DNA of 64,000 nucleotides from Amaranthus tricolor (lineage: Eukaryota > Streptophyta > Magnoliopsida > Caryophyllales > Amaranthaceae), in contig NC_080063.1 of the NCBI RefSeq assembly GCF_026212465.1, positions 6,108,515-6,172,514 of the forward strand, read 5' to 3'. Below the pieces are notes generated by a model, which did not search any database, was not told where the DNA came from, and saw nothing but the letters and a program-made list of their open reading frames with translations. Below, in pieces: positions 18,945-31,870 of this stretch. A program made the translations under genes and the position numbers. Each line of letters opens with the position of its first letter. Positions within the stretch are counted from its first letter, which is position 1.

Positions 18945-19290
18945 GTGCTTCTTCGGATGGAACAGTTCGTGCATGGGACCTTTTCTGATACCGAAACTTC
19001 AGGACAATCACTACTCTATTTTCTAGGCAATTTATTTCATTGACTGCTGATCAAAGTGGTAAAATTATATGTGTTGAAACTTTAGATTCATTTAAGGTCT
19101 CTATGATTTAATATATATCTTTCACTTTTATGATAGTATTGTGTTTAGAACTTTTCTAATACAGTGTGTTCTTTCTTTGTATAGGTTTTTCTTTGGACAA
19201 TGAAAACACAATGCTCACTTGATGTGTCAAGTGTTCATGAAGGTCCTGTTCATGGATTAATGTTTTCTCCTACAAATATGCGTATTCTTT
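18945..19290 (+). pseudogene. PWP2/UTP1-like WD40 gene fragment
   Basis: Two exon pieces (18945-19096 and 19185 to about 19290) are separated by an intron with GT..AG ends. They encode ASSDGTVRAWDLF, a stop, then YRNFRTITTLFSRQFISLTA, and later VFLWTMKTQCSLDVSSVHEG with PVHGLMFSPTN. This order is characteristic of PERIODIC TRYPTOPHAN PROTEIN 2, a U3 snoRNP/UTP-B ribosome-biogenesis factor. An in-frame TGA stands where Arg is expected (DLFRYRNFRT). The second exon decays into T-runs, and no other PWP2 exons are present. The retained intron shows it was copied from genomic DNA, not cDNA. Confidence 0.75.
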
Positions 19291-19320
19291 CATGCTTTTT
19301 TTTTTAATAAGATGAGTAGA

Positions 19321-20080
19321 TGACATTATGCTCCCTTTCGTATTACGACATTGAGATTTTAATTAAAATAAAATGGGACTCTAAATTTTGTATGTTCAAC
19401 AACTAGTCAAGTTTCGATATAAGTCTAAATAAATAAATAAAGAATAGTGTTTGTGTTCGCATTTGAGTTTTTAAATCCAAATTCAACCATAATTCGTATC
19501 TTATGTAAAAATTATTCGGATAATATCTAGTTGCATTTAACCATCATTAATCCAATTAAAACTAAACTTAAAATCGAGAACTTAGACTTGTGATCCAAAA
19601 AATGACAATGTCTGAAATTAGTAAAATTTGTAAAAAATTTGACATTTTGATTTTTTTTAATTCTCTCATTCAGTCTTACATAATCAATTTTTTTTATTAA
19701 ACCCATTATAAATTTGTTGTAACTGATAATACCTTATTTTGTGTATTTTTCCATTTCAATTTCAGTTTTATTAAATAGAATTTAGATTTAACAATATAAC
19801 AATTAGAGAAATTACTTTATAAAATAGTTTTATTGATGTAATTTTCTAGATGATAATTCTAGCTTTATTTGAAGGTCATTATGTAAATATATTATTTCAA
19901 GCAAAGAAGAAGAAGCAAGCAAAGAATCGGATCAAACTAGGATGCGCGGCCCGCAGAGTTTTACGCAGCACGCGCACGTCAGCCTGTAGGTTAGGCGGCT
20001 ATTTCACTTTTTTCATTTCGGCTTTCATTTTCAATTGGATATTTAGAGGGGTTTAGGAGGCGACTTGCAGAGAGGAATGA
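19321..20080. other. AT-rich intergenic DNA
   Basis: No gene. A short GC-rich island at 19940-20010 (GCGCGGCCCGCAG) sits in an otherwise AT-rich region. A 68-codon frame across it is not convincing. Confidence 0.5.
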
Positions 20081-21050
20081 TGAGCAAATCCAATAGCAAG
20101 AAGCTTCATCAAATCTTTATAAATAGGCAAGAAAGCTTAGGAATGGTATCATCCTGTAATTTTTCATTAAAATACTTCTTTTTCATTTTTGTTTTGCCAT
20201 GATTATGGAGCTTCAAGCTTAAATTTTCATTTCTTGTGGAAGGTTGAGTGGAAACTTCTAATTACTCATTGTAAAAATTCCTCTATTTAATATACTTTTG
20301 ATTGTTGAAAAGTTCTTATTTAAATCTTATGAATATTGTTTGAATTGACAATCAACTATTGTTCTTATTATTGCAATATTCATTTATGCTAAATATATTT
20401 GCAAAATCAGTTAGTTTTGTACTTGGATTAATAGTAGCAATTAGTTCTAATTGTGAATGCAGATTATGAATGATTAGAACCTAAATGAACTTTTCATTTT
20501 GATTGGAAACTATTTGCTTAAATAGTTTTAGCAAACCTATTGATTCTCTTTTCTTAAAGCTATTGTTGGATTGAATTTTATCTTTGATTAGATTGAATTA
20601 ACTAATGATAAGAGCTTTACATTCAAATGGATTTTGATGTTTAGCTACACTCAAGGAGAATAGAAGTATTATCATCTTCACAATAGGTAGTCAAAAGTGA
20701 ATTTCTTAAGTAGAGCATTCAGTGATCAATGAGAAACAAGAAGTGTACAATCAACTTAACTCAAGATATCCTTTCCATTGATTTTTAAAAAACAACATTT
20801 TGTTATAGATTTCACTTAGTTCATAGCTTGTTTTGTTTTAGAAAAGACAAATTAAAACTCCCCCTTTTTCTTTGTGTTATTGATTGTTTTCAATTTCATC
20901 TTTCAAAGTACATATTGTACTAAAACCTTCTCAAATCCCATCTCTCTGTGGATCGAACCTTACTACCCTACTACATTAAGTTGTATTTGGAAAGTAAAAG
21001 AATTTATTTTTGGTTAGAGTTTAGGCGACTGAGAAATAAGCTACCAGTGC
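20080..21050 (+). repeat. Probable gypsy LTR remnant
   Basis: A TATAAATAGG-like box near 20118 is followed by long AT-rich transcribed-region-like sequence and then CTCTCTGTGGATCGAACC near 20941, a phrase common at the 3' end of plant gypsy (Athila/Tat-type) LTRs. I found no matching second LTR, primer-binding site or coding region, so this would be a solo LTR or debris. Confidence 0.4.
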
Positions 21051-21345
21051 AATGGGTGCACAAATAATGGAAAGGAGATGGAATAAGGAAGAAGAACAAA
21101 ACTCTACACACAAGGCATAGACTATACAAAATAAGCAAGAATAAGAGTATTATATAGTATCTTAAGACACTTTCCTCACATATCAAATATGTTTATTTCT
21201 TCAATGAATTTAACAATCACATTAAGAAATTCACAAACTCAAACTCACCCTATAGAATTTGGCTACAATTTACACTAACAAAGAGTTACCTCACATAAAA
21301 TCAACATTGTTTTCTCTTAAGAACTCAACAATCCTGAACAATGTG

Positions 21346-21750
21346 TGTGGGAAATATATGTGGACATGATTAATTCCTAAATTAATCATGGCTAAATAGA
21401 AGGACAAAGAGAAATATAAGGGGAACAACAATAGTTATATTCTATTGTTATGCGAGAGTTAGTTATTAGGAATTAAATTAATGGCTATTAGAGAAACAAG
21501 GTGAATCATTGTTTCATTAGTTTCTTTCAGCATTATATATAAGCTTAGTGTTGTACGTTAATATATAGCATTTTAAATAATCAAGTTTTTATTCACGTCA
21601 AAAGTTTTAGCATTAAGAAAGTTCTTTTTTTTATATTTATTATTTCCTTCATAGTGGTTATTTGTTTATCCCAAATATTGTTTATCTTTTTGAGGTATCG
21701 GTTTCATATTATCTAGTAGAAGCCACATTTCCGCTGCGAGAGTTCTAACA
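21346..21750 (+). repeat. 5' LTR of copia element
   Basis: Starts TGTGGG and ends TTCTAACA. It is near-identical to 26006-26411, and the primer-binding site follows at once. Confidence 0.95.
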
Positions 21751-21751
21751 A

Positions 21752-21767
21752 TTGGTATCAGAGCCAA
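21752..21767 (+). other. tRNA-iMet primer-binding site
   Basis: TTGGTATCAGAGCC begins one or two bases after the 5' LTR. This is the usual copia PBS, complementary to the 3' end of initiator tRNA-Met. Confidence 0.9.
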
Positions 21768-21814
21768 CGTCAAAATCTTAAGTGGTAAAATTTTTGATTT
21801 TGAAAATAATTATA

Positions 21815-24800
21815 ATGGCATCTACTAGTGGAATGGTAAAAGTTGGAAAATATGAAATTGAAAACTTCAATGGGAAAAATGATTTTTCCTATTGGAGGAT
21901 GCAAATGAAAAATTTGCTAATATCACAATAGTTGCACAAAGCATTGGCGGGAAAAGAACAAAAACCCGAGGACATGAAGGATGAGGATTGGGAAGAGTTA
22001 GATCTTGAAGCACGAGCGGCCATTATCTTGTGCCTTGAGAGGGATGTTGCTTTCTTGGTAAATGAAGAAGCAACGGCCGCTGGCTTGTGGTCAAAGTTAG
22101 AGTTCAATTTCATGACGAAAACTCTAACAAACAGGATCTATTTAAAATCCAAATTGTATACATGCAAGATGGAAGAAGGCGCCTCAATCCGTGAGTATAT
22201 ATTAATAAGTTTGATAGGATTTTATCAAACTTGAAGGATATTGATGTGAAGATTGATGAGGAAGACCAAGCGCTCATGTTATTGCTTTCATTACCAAAAT
22301 CATATGAAAATCTAGTTCAAACATTAATGCTTGTGGGTGATACTCTAACCATGGATGAGACTAGAACATCGCTTTTAGCAGATGACCTTTGAAAGGTCGC
22401 TACAAGTGGAATGATGTCTAGTAATGGGAGAGAATACAATGAACAAGCACAAAGATTGTTTGTAAACAGAGGAAGGAGCAATGAAAGAAGAAGAGGCAAG
22501 GGAGGAAAGTCTAGATCAAAATCTAGACCTCTTGCGGAAAGACCATGTTTTAAATGTGGTGAGCTTGGTCATTTTAAAGCTAATTGCCCAAATAAGAGGG
22601 TAATATTCAAGAAGAACAACAACGACAACTCCAGAGGAAAACAACAAGAAAAACAAGAGGCGAGTTATGTCTCAAATGAAGAGGATGATTATTGTTACTC
22701 GGTTTCAGAACCATGCGATGAGATATCTGGTAAATGGATGCTTGATTCAGGAGCATCTCACCATATGTGCCCAAATAGGAAGTGGTTTTCAACTTACCAG
22801 AGTTTAGATAGTGGTACTGTTTTGATGGGAAACGATCATGCTTGTAAGACTGTCGGGTTAGGTACTATCCGAGTCAAGACGCATGATGGAACAATAATAA
22901 CCTTGAAGGATGAGAGACACATCCCAAATTTGCGAAAGAACCTTATTTCTCTTGCGTTGTTAGAGAAAAATGGTTGCAAAATAGTCTTGGAGAATGGAGT
23001 TTTAAAAGTTGTTCGTGGTTCCTTGGTAGTGATGAAGGGAATTTGTCACGGTAATCTTTATCCTCTTTTGGGGACAACTGTTACAGGTGAATTAGCAGTT
23101 AGAATATGTGGAAGCAAAGACCAAACAGAATGCACCAGGATATGGCACATGCACCTTGGGCATATGTTAGAAAAGGGTCTATCATTGCTTAGTGGACAAG
23201 GTTTGTTGAAGAACATGAAGAAGCCACAAATGGAATTCTGTGAGCATTGTGTGTATGGAAAAGCACACAGGGTAAAGTTCTCTACAAGCAAGCACAAAAG
23301 CAGAGGATTGTTAAACTATGTGCATACGGATGTTTGGGGTCCGGCTAAAATTGCTTCCAAGGGAGGTTCCAAGTATTATGTTACATTTGTTGATGATTAT
23401 TGTAGATATGCTTAGATTTATTTTCTTAAGCATAAGAATGAAGTATTTGACATTTTCAAGCGGTGGAGAGCAATGGTTGAGAACAGAACAGGTCGAAGGC
23501 TAAAAACTATTCGGTCTGATAATGGTACCGAATACACAGAGGGAGATTTCAAGGAGTTTTGTGATCAGGAAGGCATTGTGAGACACTGGACAGTCAGAGA
23601 CACACCACAACAGAATGGAGTCGCAGAAAGACTGAATCGTACGCTACTTGAGAAGGCAAGGTGTATGCGCTCTAATTCTAGGCTAGGCAAAGAATGGTGG
23701 GCAGAATCGATTGCTATAGCTTGTTATATAGTAAATCGATCCCCACATTCGTATTTAGATGGAGACACACCTTACAAGGTGTGGTCAGGGGAACATGCAG
23801 ATTACGAGAGGCTTAGAGTGTTCGGATGCACAGCTTATTATCATGTTAAGGATAATAAGCTTGATCAAAGAGCGAAGAAAGCAATCTTTTTGGGGTATCC
23901 AAAAGGGATTCATGGCTACCGTCTTTGGAGTGTAAATGACTCTAAATTTGTGATCAGCAGGGATTTGACCTTTGATGAAAAATCTATGGTAGCTTTATTG
24001 AAAGATATGGTGTCTAACAATGGTGATGTCGAAATGACTAAAAACACTCAAGTGGTGGAGATAGAATCTAAAGACCAACAAGATTCTAGTCATATTCAGG
24101 TGGAGCATCCGGGTGTAACTCAAGACGAGGAGGAGGAGGAGCTTGATTATGAGAAGATTCAGCAAGATAATGCACATGTATTACAACAAAAATAGCAGGA
24201 TTCTTTGGCATCCACTAGGCCAAAGAGGAATTATAAATCAGTTCAGAAGTTTGGGTCAGACAAACCTCTGAGGCATTATGGGCAGGTTAACTTGGTAGAA
24301 TATGCACTCTCGGTGGAGGATGATGAGCCGGTCACCTTCAAACAAGCTATCAAAGACAAGGATAGAGAGAGTTGGTTGGTTGCTATGGATGAAGAGATGC
24401 AATCTCTTCATAAAAACAAGACATGGGAGGTAGTCCCATTGCCCGTGGGAAGACTGTTATTGGATGTAAGTGGGTGTATAAAAGAAAAGAGGATCCTTTC
24501 AAGCCAGATAAAGTGAGGTTTAGGGCTAGGGTAGTGGCCAAGGGGTTTGCACAGAAAGAAGGTGTTGATTACAATGAGATATTTTCTCCGGTGGTAAAAC
24601 ACACTTCTATTCGGGTGCTGTTGAGTCTTGTAGCTCATGGAGATCTTGAGCTGGAACAACTCGATGTGAAGACAACCTTCTTACATGGTGACTTGGATGA
24701 GGAAATCTATATGTATCAACCTGAGGGATTTAAGGTTGAGGGTAAAGAGAATTTGGTATGTCGCTTGAGGAAATCACTTTATGGATTGAAACAATCTCCT

Positions 24801-25889
24801 CGACAGTGGTACAAGCGATTTGATTCTTTTATGTTAAAACAAGGATTTTTCAGAAGTAATTACGATTGTTGTGTATACATTCGCAAGCTTCGTGGAGGTG
24901 ATTATATTTATCTCCTATTGTATTTGGACGACATGCTTATTGCTTCTAAGAGCAAGGTGGAGATAGATAGGTTAAAAATTCAACTCGGTCAAGAGTTTGA
25001 AACTAAAGACTTGAGCGCTGCAAAGAAAATCCTGGGTATGGAGAATAGAAGAGAAAGATCAGATCGAAAATTATTCTTGAGTCAAAAAGGCTACATTTAG
25101 CGGGTTAGTGAAAGGTTTAGGATGAAAGCCGCTAAGTCAGTGATGACTCCATTGGCTCCACATTTTAGGCTCTCTGGTAAACAATCTCCCATTATAGCGG
25201 AAGATAAGGCATACATGGATAATGTGCCTTATGCTAGTGCAGTTAGCAGTTTAATGTATGCTATGGTATGTACACGTCCAGACATTTCACAAGCAGTCAG
25301 TGTTGTCAGTAGGTTCATGGCGAACCCAGTTAAAGCACATTGGGAGGCAGTGAAATGGATTTTACGGTACTTAAAAGGTACCATTGACAAAGGTTTATTC
25401 TTTGGTGGAGATACATGTCAAATAAGCGGCTTTGTTGACTCGGATTATGCTGGTGATTTAGATAGAAGAAGATCTACTACTGGTTATGTGTTTAAAATAC
25501 ATGGGGCTCCAGTTAGTTGGCGATCAATGTTACAAGCTACAGTGGCTCTATCTACGACAGAAGTCGAGTATATGGCTATGGCAGAAGGAGTCAAGGAAGC
25601 ATTGTGGTTACGGGGACTTCTAGATGATTTAGGGTTGAAACAGGATTGTGTGAATCTGAATTGTGATAGCCAAAGTGCTATTCGTTTGGCCAGAAACCAA
25701 GTTCATCATGCTCGTACCAAACATATAGATGTAAGGTATCACTTTGTACGAGATGTCATAGAGGAAGGTAGTATTTCTCTTATGAAGGTGCATACAAATG
25801 AGAAACTCGCACACATGTTAGCCAAAGTCGTCTCAGGATGCAAATTCCAACATTGTTTGGAATTGCTAAAGGAACTACGATTGGTTTGA
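21815..25889 (+). pseudogene. Copia gag-pol polyprotein, broken
   Basis: The frame starts MASTSGMVKVGKYEIENFNG at 21815. In order follow gag (to about 22520), a zinc knuckle CFKCGELGHFKANC (22546-22590), protease DSGASHH (about 22745), integrase HHCC (HMHLGHM...CEHC) and its D,D,E residues (TDVWGP, RSDNGTEY, NGVAERLNRT). RT carries YLLLYLDDML (about 24908), and RNase H carries DSDYAGD, STTEVEYMA and RTKHIDVRYH. Breaks: TAG 21929-21931; a 2-base gain near 22195-22202; TGA 22390-22392; TAG 23413-23415; TAG 24193-24195; a frameshift near 24440-24448; TAG 25098-25100. The lineage looks like Tork/Tnt1. The stop pattern is discussed in the findings. Confidence 0.93.
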
Positions 25890-26005
25890 TCCCGGTCGAG
25901 GGTACGTAGGCAGTCATTGTAAAATTGGTGCAACCGGATACATATAACGCAATTTGTTCATCCAAAATTTGAATGTGTTTTCAATTTATGAACGAGGTGG
26001 AGAAT

Positions 26006-26411
26006 TGTGGGAAATATATGTGGACATGATTAATTCCTAAATTAATCATGGCTAAATAGAAGGACAAAGAGAAATATAAGGGGAACAACAATAGTTATAT
26101 TCTATTGTTATGCAAGAGTTAGTTATTAGGAATTAAATTAATGGCTATTAGAGAAACAAGGTGAATCATTTTTTCATTAGTTTCTTTCAGTATTATATAT
26201 AAGCTTAGTGTTGTACATTAATATATAGCATTTTGAATAATCAAGTTTTTATTCACGTCAAAAGTTTTAGCATTAAGAAAGCTCTTTTTTTTTATATTTA
26301 TTATTTCCTTCATAGTGGTTATTTGTCTATCCCAAATATTGTTTATCTTTTTGAGGTATCGGTTTCATATTATCTAGTAGAAGCCACATTTCCGCTGCGA
26401 GAGTTCTAACA
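26006..26411 (+). repeat. 3' LTR of copia element
   Basis: Copy of the 5' LTR, preceded by a purine-rich stretch AGGTGGAGAAT (about 25994-26005) that serves as polypurine tract. Confidence 0.95.
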
Positions 26412-27054
26412 ATATGTCAATCATCTTTTTTATGTGCTTATCTGACGCAATAAACCCTCTCTATAAAGAAAGGGGTCAAAAAATTCCAATAAAAGAATCC
26501 CAAAGGATCACGAATGTGAACCACAAGAAAAGAGGCATTGACATGTCTGCTTGATCGAGCCATTCACTTGCCCAATCTAGCAGACTACCCAACAACTACT
26601 CTACGCCTTCTTTTCAACTGAGCAACCTTGTTCCGACTCGATTTTTGCACTTCATTGCTTCAAAATCTTGGCAAATAATATCCCTAGCTTCCCGTTTATG
26701 CCCCTTATATATCAATGCAAGCTAATACTTGCTCCACCCAGTGTTCAATTACACTGTCATCAATTGATGATTTGGTTCTCAAACACTATATAAGCCATCG
26801 CTTTCTCATGTAATTCAAACTATCAAAAAGTAAACTTCTACTCATACTAAAATTCTACGAATGCATAATTAATGGAACCTTATCAACCCAATAGCAACAA
26901 CAATATTGAATTTGTTATCCCTATGTCATTGAGTACCTCCCATCTTTATGTTGAGATTGTGTAACCTATTTTTCTCTGAAAAATAAAATCTTAAAATTCT
27001 CTCTATGTTTCTCCTTCAAGAAAATTAAACTATTGATTAGATAATGAACTCTAT

Positions 27055-27370
27055 TAAAATATATAATATATTTCATGGTCTCAACAATTAGCTTAATCGT
27101 TTGGTTGATTTCTTAACATGGTATTAGAAGCTAGCGTGACAAGAAATCACAGGTAGAATCCCGATCCTACGATCCGATTCTACCGATTTCGATCTTACCC
27201 CCTCAACGATCCTTGGTAGAATCCCAATCCTAATAATCTTGAGCGGGATACATTGGGTATAATGATGATGACGATGGTACGAAGAGGGTTTGTGTTGTAT
27301 CCATATTTTTAGTTTAAAGGACTTTTTGTGTGAAAAGCGTATTAGAATATATAATATATTATAAAGCTGT
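27055..27370 (+). repeat. Dispersed repeat of the GTATATAATATATC family
   Basis: Begins AATATATAATATATTTCATGG, continues TCTCAACAATTAGCTTAATC, then ATGGTATTAGAAGC, and ends with a second ATTAGAATATATAATATATT at 27340-27360. The layout is the same as the TBL-intron copy (3365-3605). It includes a GTATYAGA-like tRNA-complementary phrase. Confidence 0.5.
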
Positions 27371-28139
27371 AATTTTCAGTTTAAAATTTTAATTGAGTTG
27401 ATTATTGTATAACCATTCCTCAATAAACAACAATATTGTTAAATGATGAGTGTCATTATGGTTGAGCGTAGGATTGATTGGAATTCTCAAATCAAGTGAC
27501 TCATGAATACATGTAAAAAGTGTACTATATCTTTTATTTTGTTGGGAATTGTGAATTTGTGAGTCTACATAAATCAAAATGGGAGATTTGCCGATAAAAT
27601 GTTGGGTAATGGTCATTATTTAATTTGTCACATTGTAGTTCAAGTTTATGATAATGACTCATTTAAGAGTTTTAGTCAAATTGATGATTGAAGTCTTTGA
27701 TTTGGTTGGTGAATGCCACTATTTCTAAATCCATTGCGCCAAATTAGAGGAATAATAATAGTTTCATTCAAGAGCGAGCAAAAATACATGCATATTACTT
27801 TGCGACTTTGTGAGTTTTTTTTAAAATGGTAGTATTATTTATTTTTGAGGGACATAATGAATATTTTTTTAAAGAAAAAATTGTATGAGACAAGTTGAAC
27901 TTTGGTCAAAAGAACTTTATTTAATTGAACTTTATCAATTATGTACATTTGTTTGGACGAATTTTGAATTTATTTATTCGACAGATTTAATCTTGTTTGT
28001 TTGATTGGGATTTTTGTTGGAAATTTTGAATTTGGCATTTTAATTGGGCAATTTTAGACTCATGTAAAGTGTTTGACCATTTAAAACTATCTGAAAATAT
28101 GAGCCTTATATATTAATGAACTCTTTATAGTTCATTAGT

Positions 28140-28320
28140 CAAGTGTAGCTCAATTGGTGACGTTACTTCATGTAAGGATGTTATGATGCTGGTTAGGGGT
28201 TCAAAATCTAACAAGATTTAATTTTGTCTCTATTTCATCATTAATGGTTGATGAAGAGCCTTAATTTTCTAAATATTGAAAATTAAATAGGATTCCTATA
28301 CTCTTTGTAGTGCACCTAGA
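28140..28320 (+). repeat. tRNA-derived SINE or decayed tRNA-like element
   Basis: A pol III A-box-like TAGCTCAATTGG at 28146-28157 and a B-box-like GGTTCAAAATC at 28198-28208 are spaced about 40 bp apart, as in tRNA-derived SINE heads. No cloverleaf could be drawn with confidence, and the tail border is unclear. Confidence 0.45.
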
Positions 28321-29388
28321 CATCTAAGTCAAGTGAATTGAGTTGGGTTTTTACCTTCTTGTATTATTTGAGTTGAAATTTGAAAACAGACTTAAACCGT
28401 CAAGAAAACTCAATTTGAAGGAGTAATCCATCAAACTTATATGCTAGTCAACTTCTCTCAAATTCTTCGATGTAAAATTACATATGGATATTTTTCAAAC
28501 ATGTGCAAATGAGACTATTTAGAAATTAGAAAGGGACCACAATAAAAAGTTTCTACAATAAAGAGACTTTAATAAAAAAACGTCTACATCTATAAATTAG
28601 GAGAAGACCACGATAAAAAATTTTCTTCATCTACTAATTAAGAAGGAGATCATTGTCAAAAAGTGTCCACAAGTACAAATTAAAGAGGGGCTCATAACAA
28701 GAAGGTGTTCACATGTGTTAAAAATCATAAATTAAAATAGAAATAAGACAAATGACAATAATAATGAATTGACCTAAAAAGAAAATGCGACATTTACTTT
28801 GAATTGAAAGAAATATAATTTTCATAGGAAGTTTTAGAGTTGTTAATTGTCACTATATATTATACTAAAATATTATTCTTTGGATCTTATTTCTAATTTA
28901 GTTGTGTTGAGTTCACTTTAAAACTACTCAATTTTAATTTTAGTTTATTTCAAATTTAAATACTTACTTTGATTATATTGACAAAGAAGATACCCTTATT
29001 TATGTAAATGGTTAAAGGCGATAAATATCATATTTTTTAGGCAAATTTTCAGTTTCATTCTCAACAAATCCCTTGTCTCAACCTAACATGTAATTCAAAA
29101 AAAGAAAAAAAATCCTACCATATATGTAATCAAAAAAAAACCTACAATGTAATCCAAAAAAAAAAAACAAAATTGCAATTTTAAATTAAAGAAATGATGA
29201 AATAAGGTAACATGTCATTACCCCAACACAATTAATTTACTCCCACCAAAATAGAGTTTGGGAGTCTTATATATGCACTCTTACTATTGTTAGGGATAAC
29301 AAAGAAACTGTTTTCAATTAACATATCTAAAAATCATCATATACAACACATAATTACAAAAGAAGTGCGCTTGAATTATTAACTCAAC

Positions 29389-31640
<2,252 letters not shown>

Positions 31641-31643
31641 CAC

Positions 31644-31651
31644 TATAAATA
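31644..31651 (+). promoter_or_regulatory. TATA box of MIR390
   Basis: TATAAATA at 31644-31651 lies about 120 bp upstream of the mature miRNA. Transcription would start near 31675-31685, before a pyrimidine-rich leader. Confidence 0.6.
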
Positions 31652-31757
31652 CTACACTTATTTTTCCTTTTTCTTCATTCATATTATCCTTCTCCCAATT
31701 GATATCCTTCCTCATACCTTATCATATCAAAATTTCTTCAATATTATGAAAGAATTG

Positions 31758-31870
31758 GAGAATCTATGAAGCTCAGGAGGGATAGCGCCAAAGATAATAC
31801 CAGTAATACTCCTACACAGGATATGTTTATTCTTTAGCGCTATCCATCCTGAGTTCCATGGCGTCTTCTC
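31758..31870 (+). ncRNA. MIR390: MIR390 precursor hairpin
   Basis: Mature miR390 occupies 31769-31789 on the 5' arm (AAGCTCAGGAGGGATAGCGC plus a final C), identical to the canonical plant sequence. The star strand on the 3' arm is about 31838-31858 (CGCTATCCATCCTGAGTTCC). The lower stem pairs GAGAATC with the TTCTC end, and the loop is about 48 nt. Loaded into AGO7, miR390 triggers two-hit TAS3 tasiRNA production, which limits ARF2/3/4 and so controls leaf polarity, phase change and lateral roots. A TATA box lies at the right distance upstream. No TAS3-like sequence was noticed in the window. Confidence 0.97.

Larger units (their letters stand above)
21346..26411 (+). mobile_element. Full-length Ty1/copia (Tork-like) retrotransposon, decayed
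   Basis: Two LTRs of about 405 bp (TGTGGGAAAT...TCTAACA) flank gag-protease-integrase-RT-RNase H in copia order. The five bases outside are ATGTG on the left and ATATG on the right, a target duplication with one change. The LTRs differ by about seven substitutions and one indel by eye, implying a fairly recent insertion (under about 1 My at usual grass rates; the rate for this plant is unknown). The polyprotein is broken by five stops and two frameshifts, so it is not autonomous. It is inserted in AT-rich DNA next to gypsy-like debris. Confidence 0.95.

Noticed and set aside
19850..20056. 68-codon frame across a GC-rich island
   Set aside because: No similarity; GC-rich patch probably belongs to LTR-like debris.
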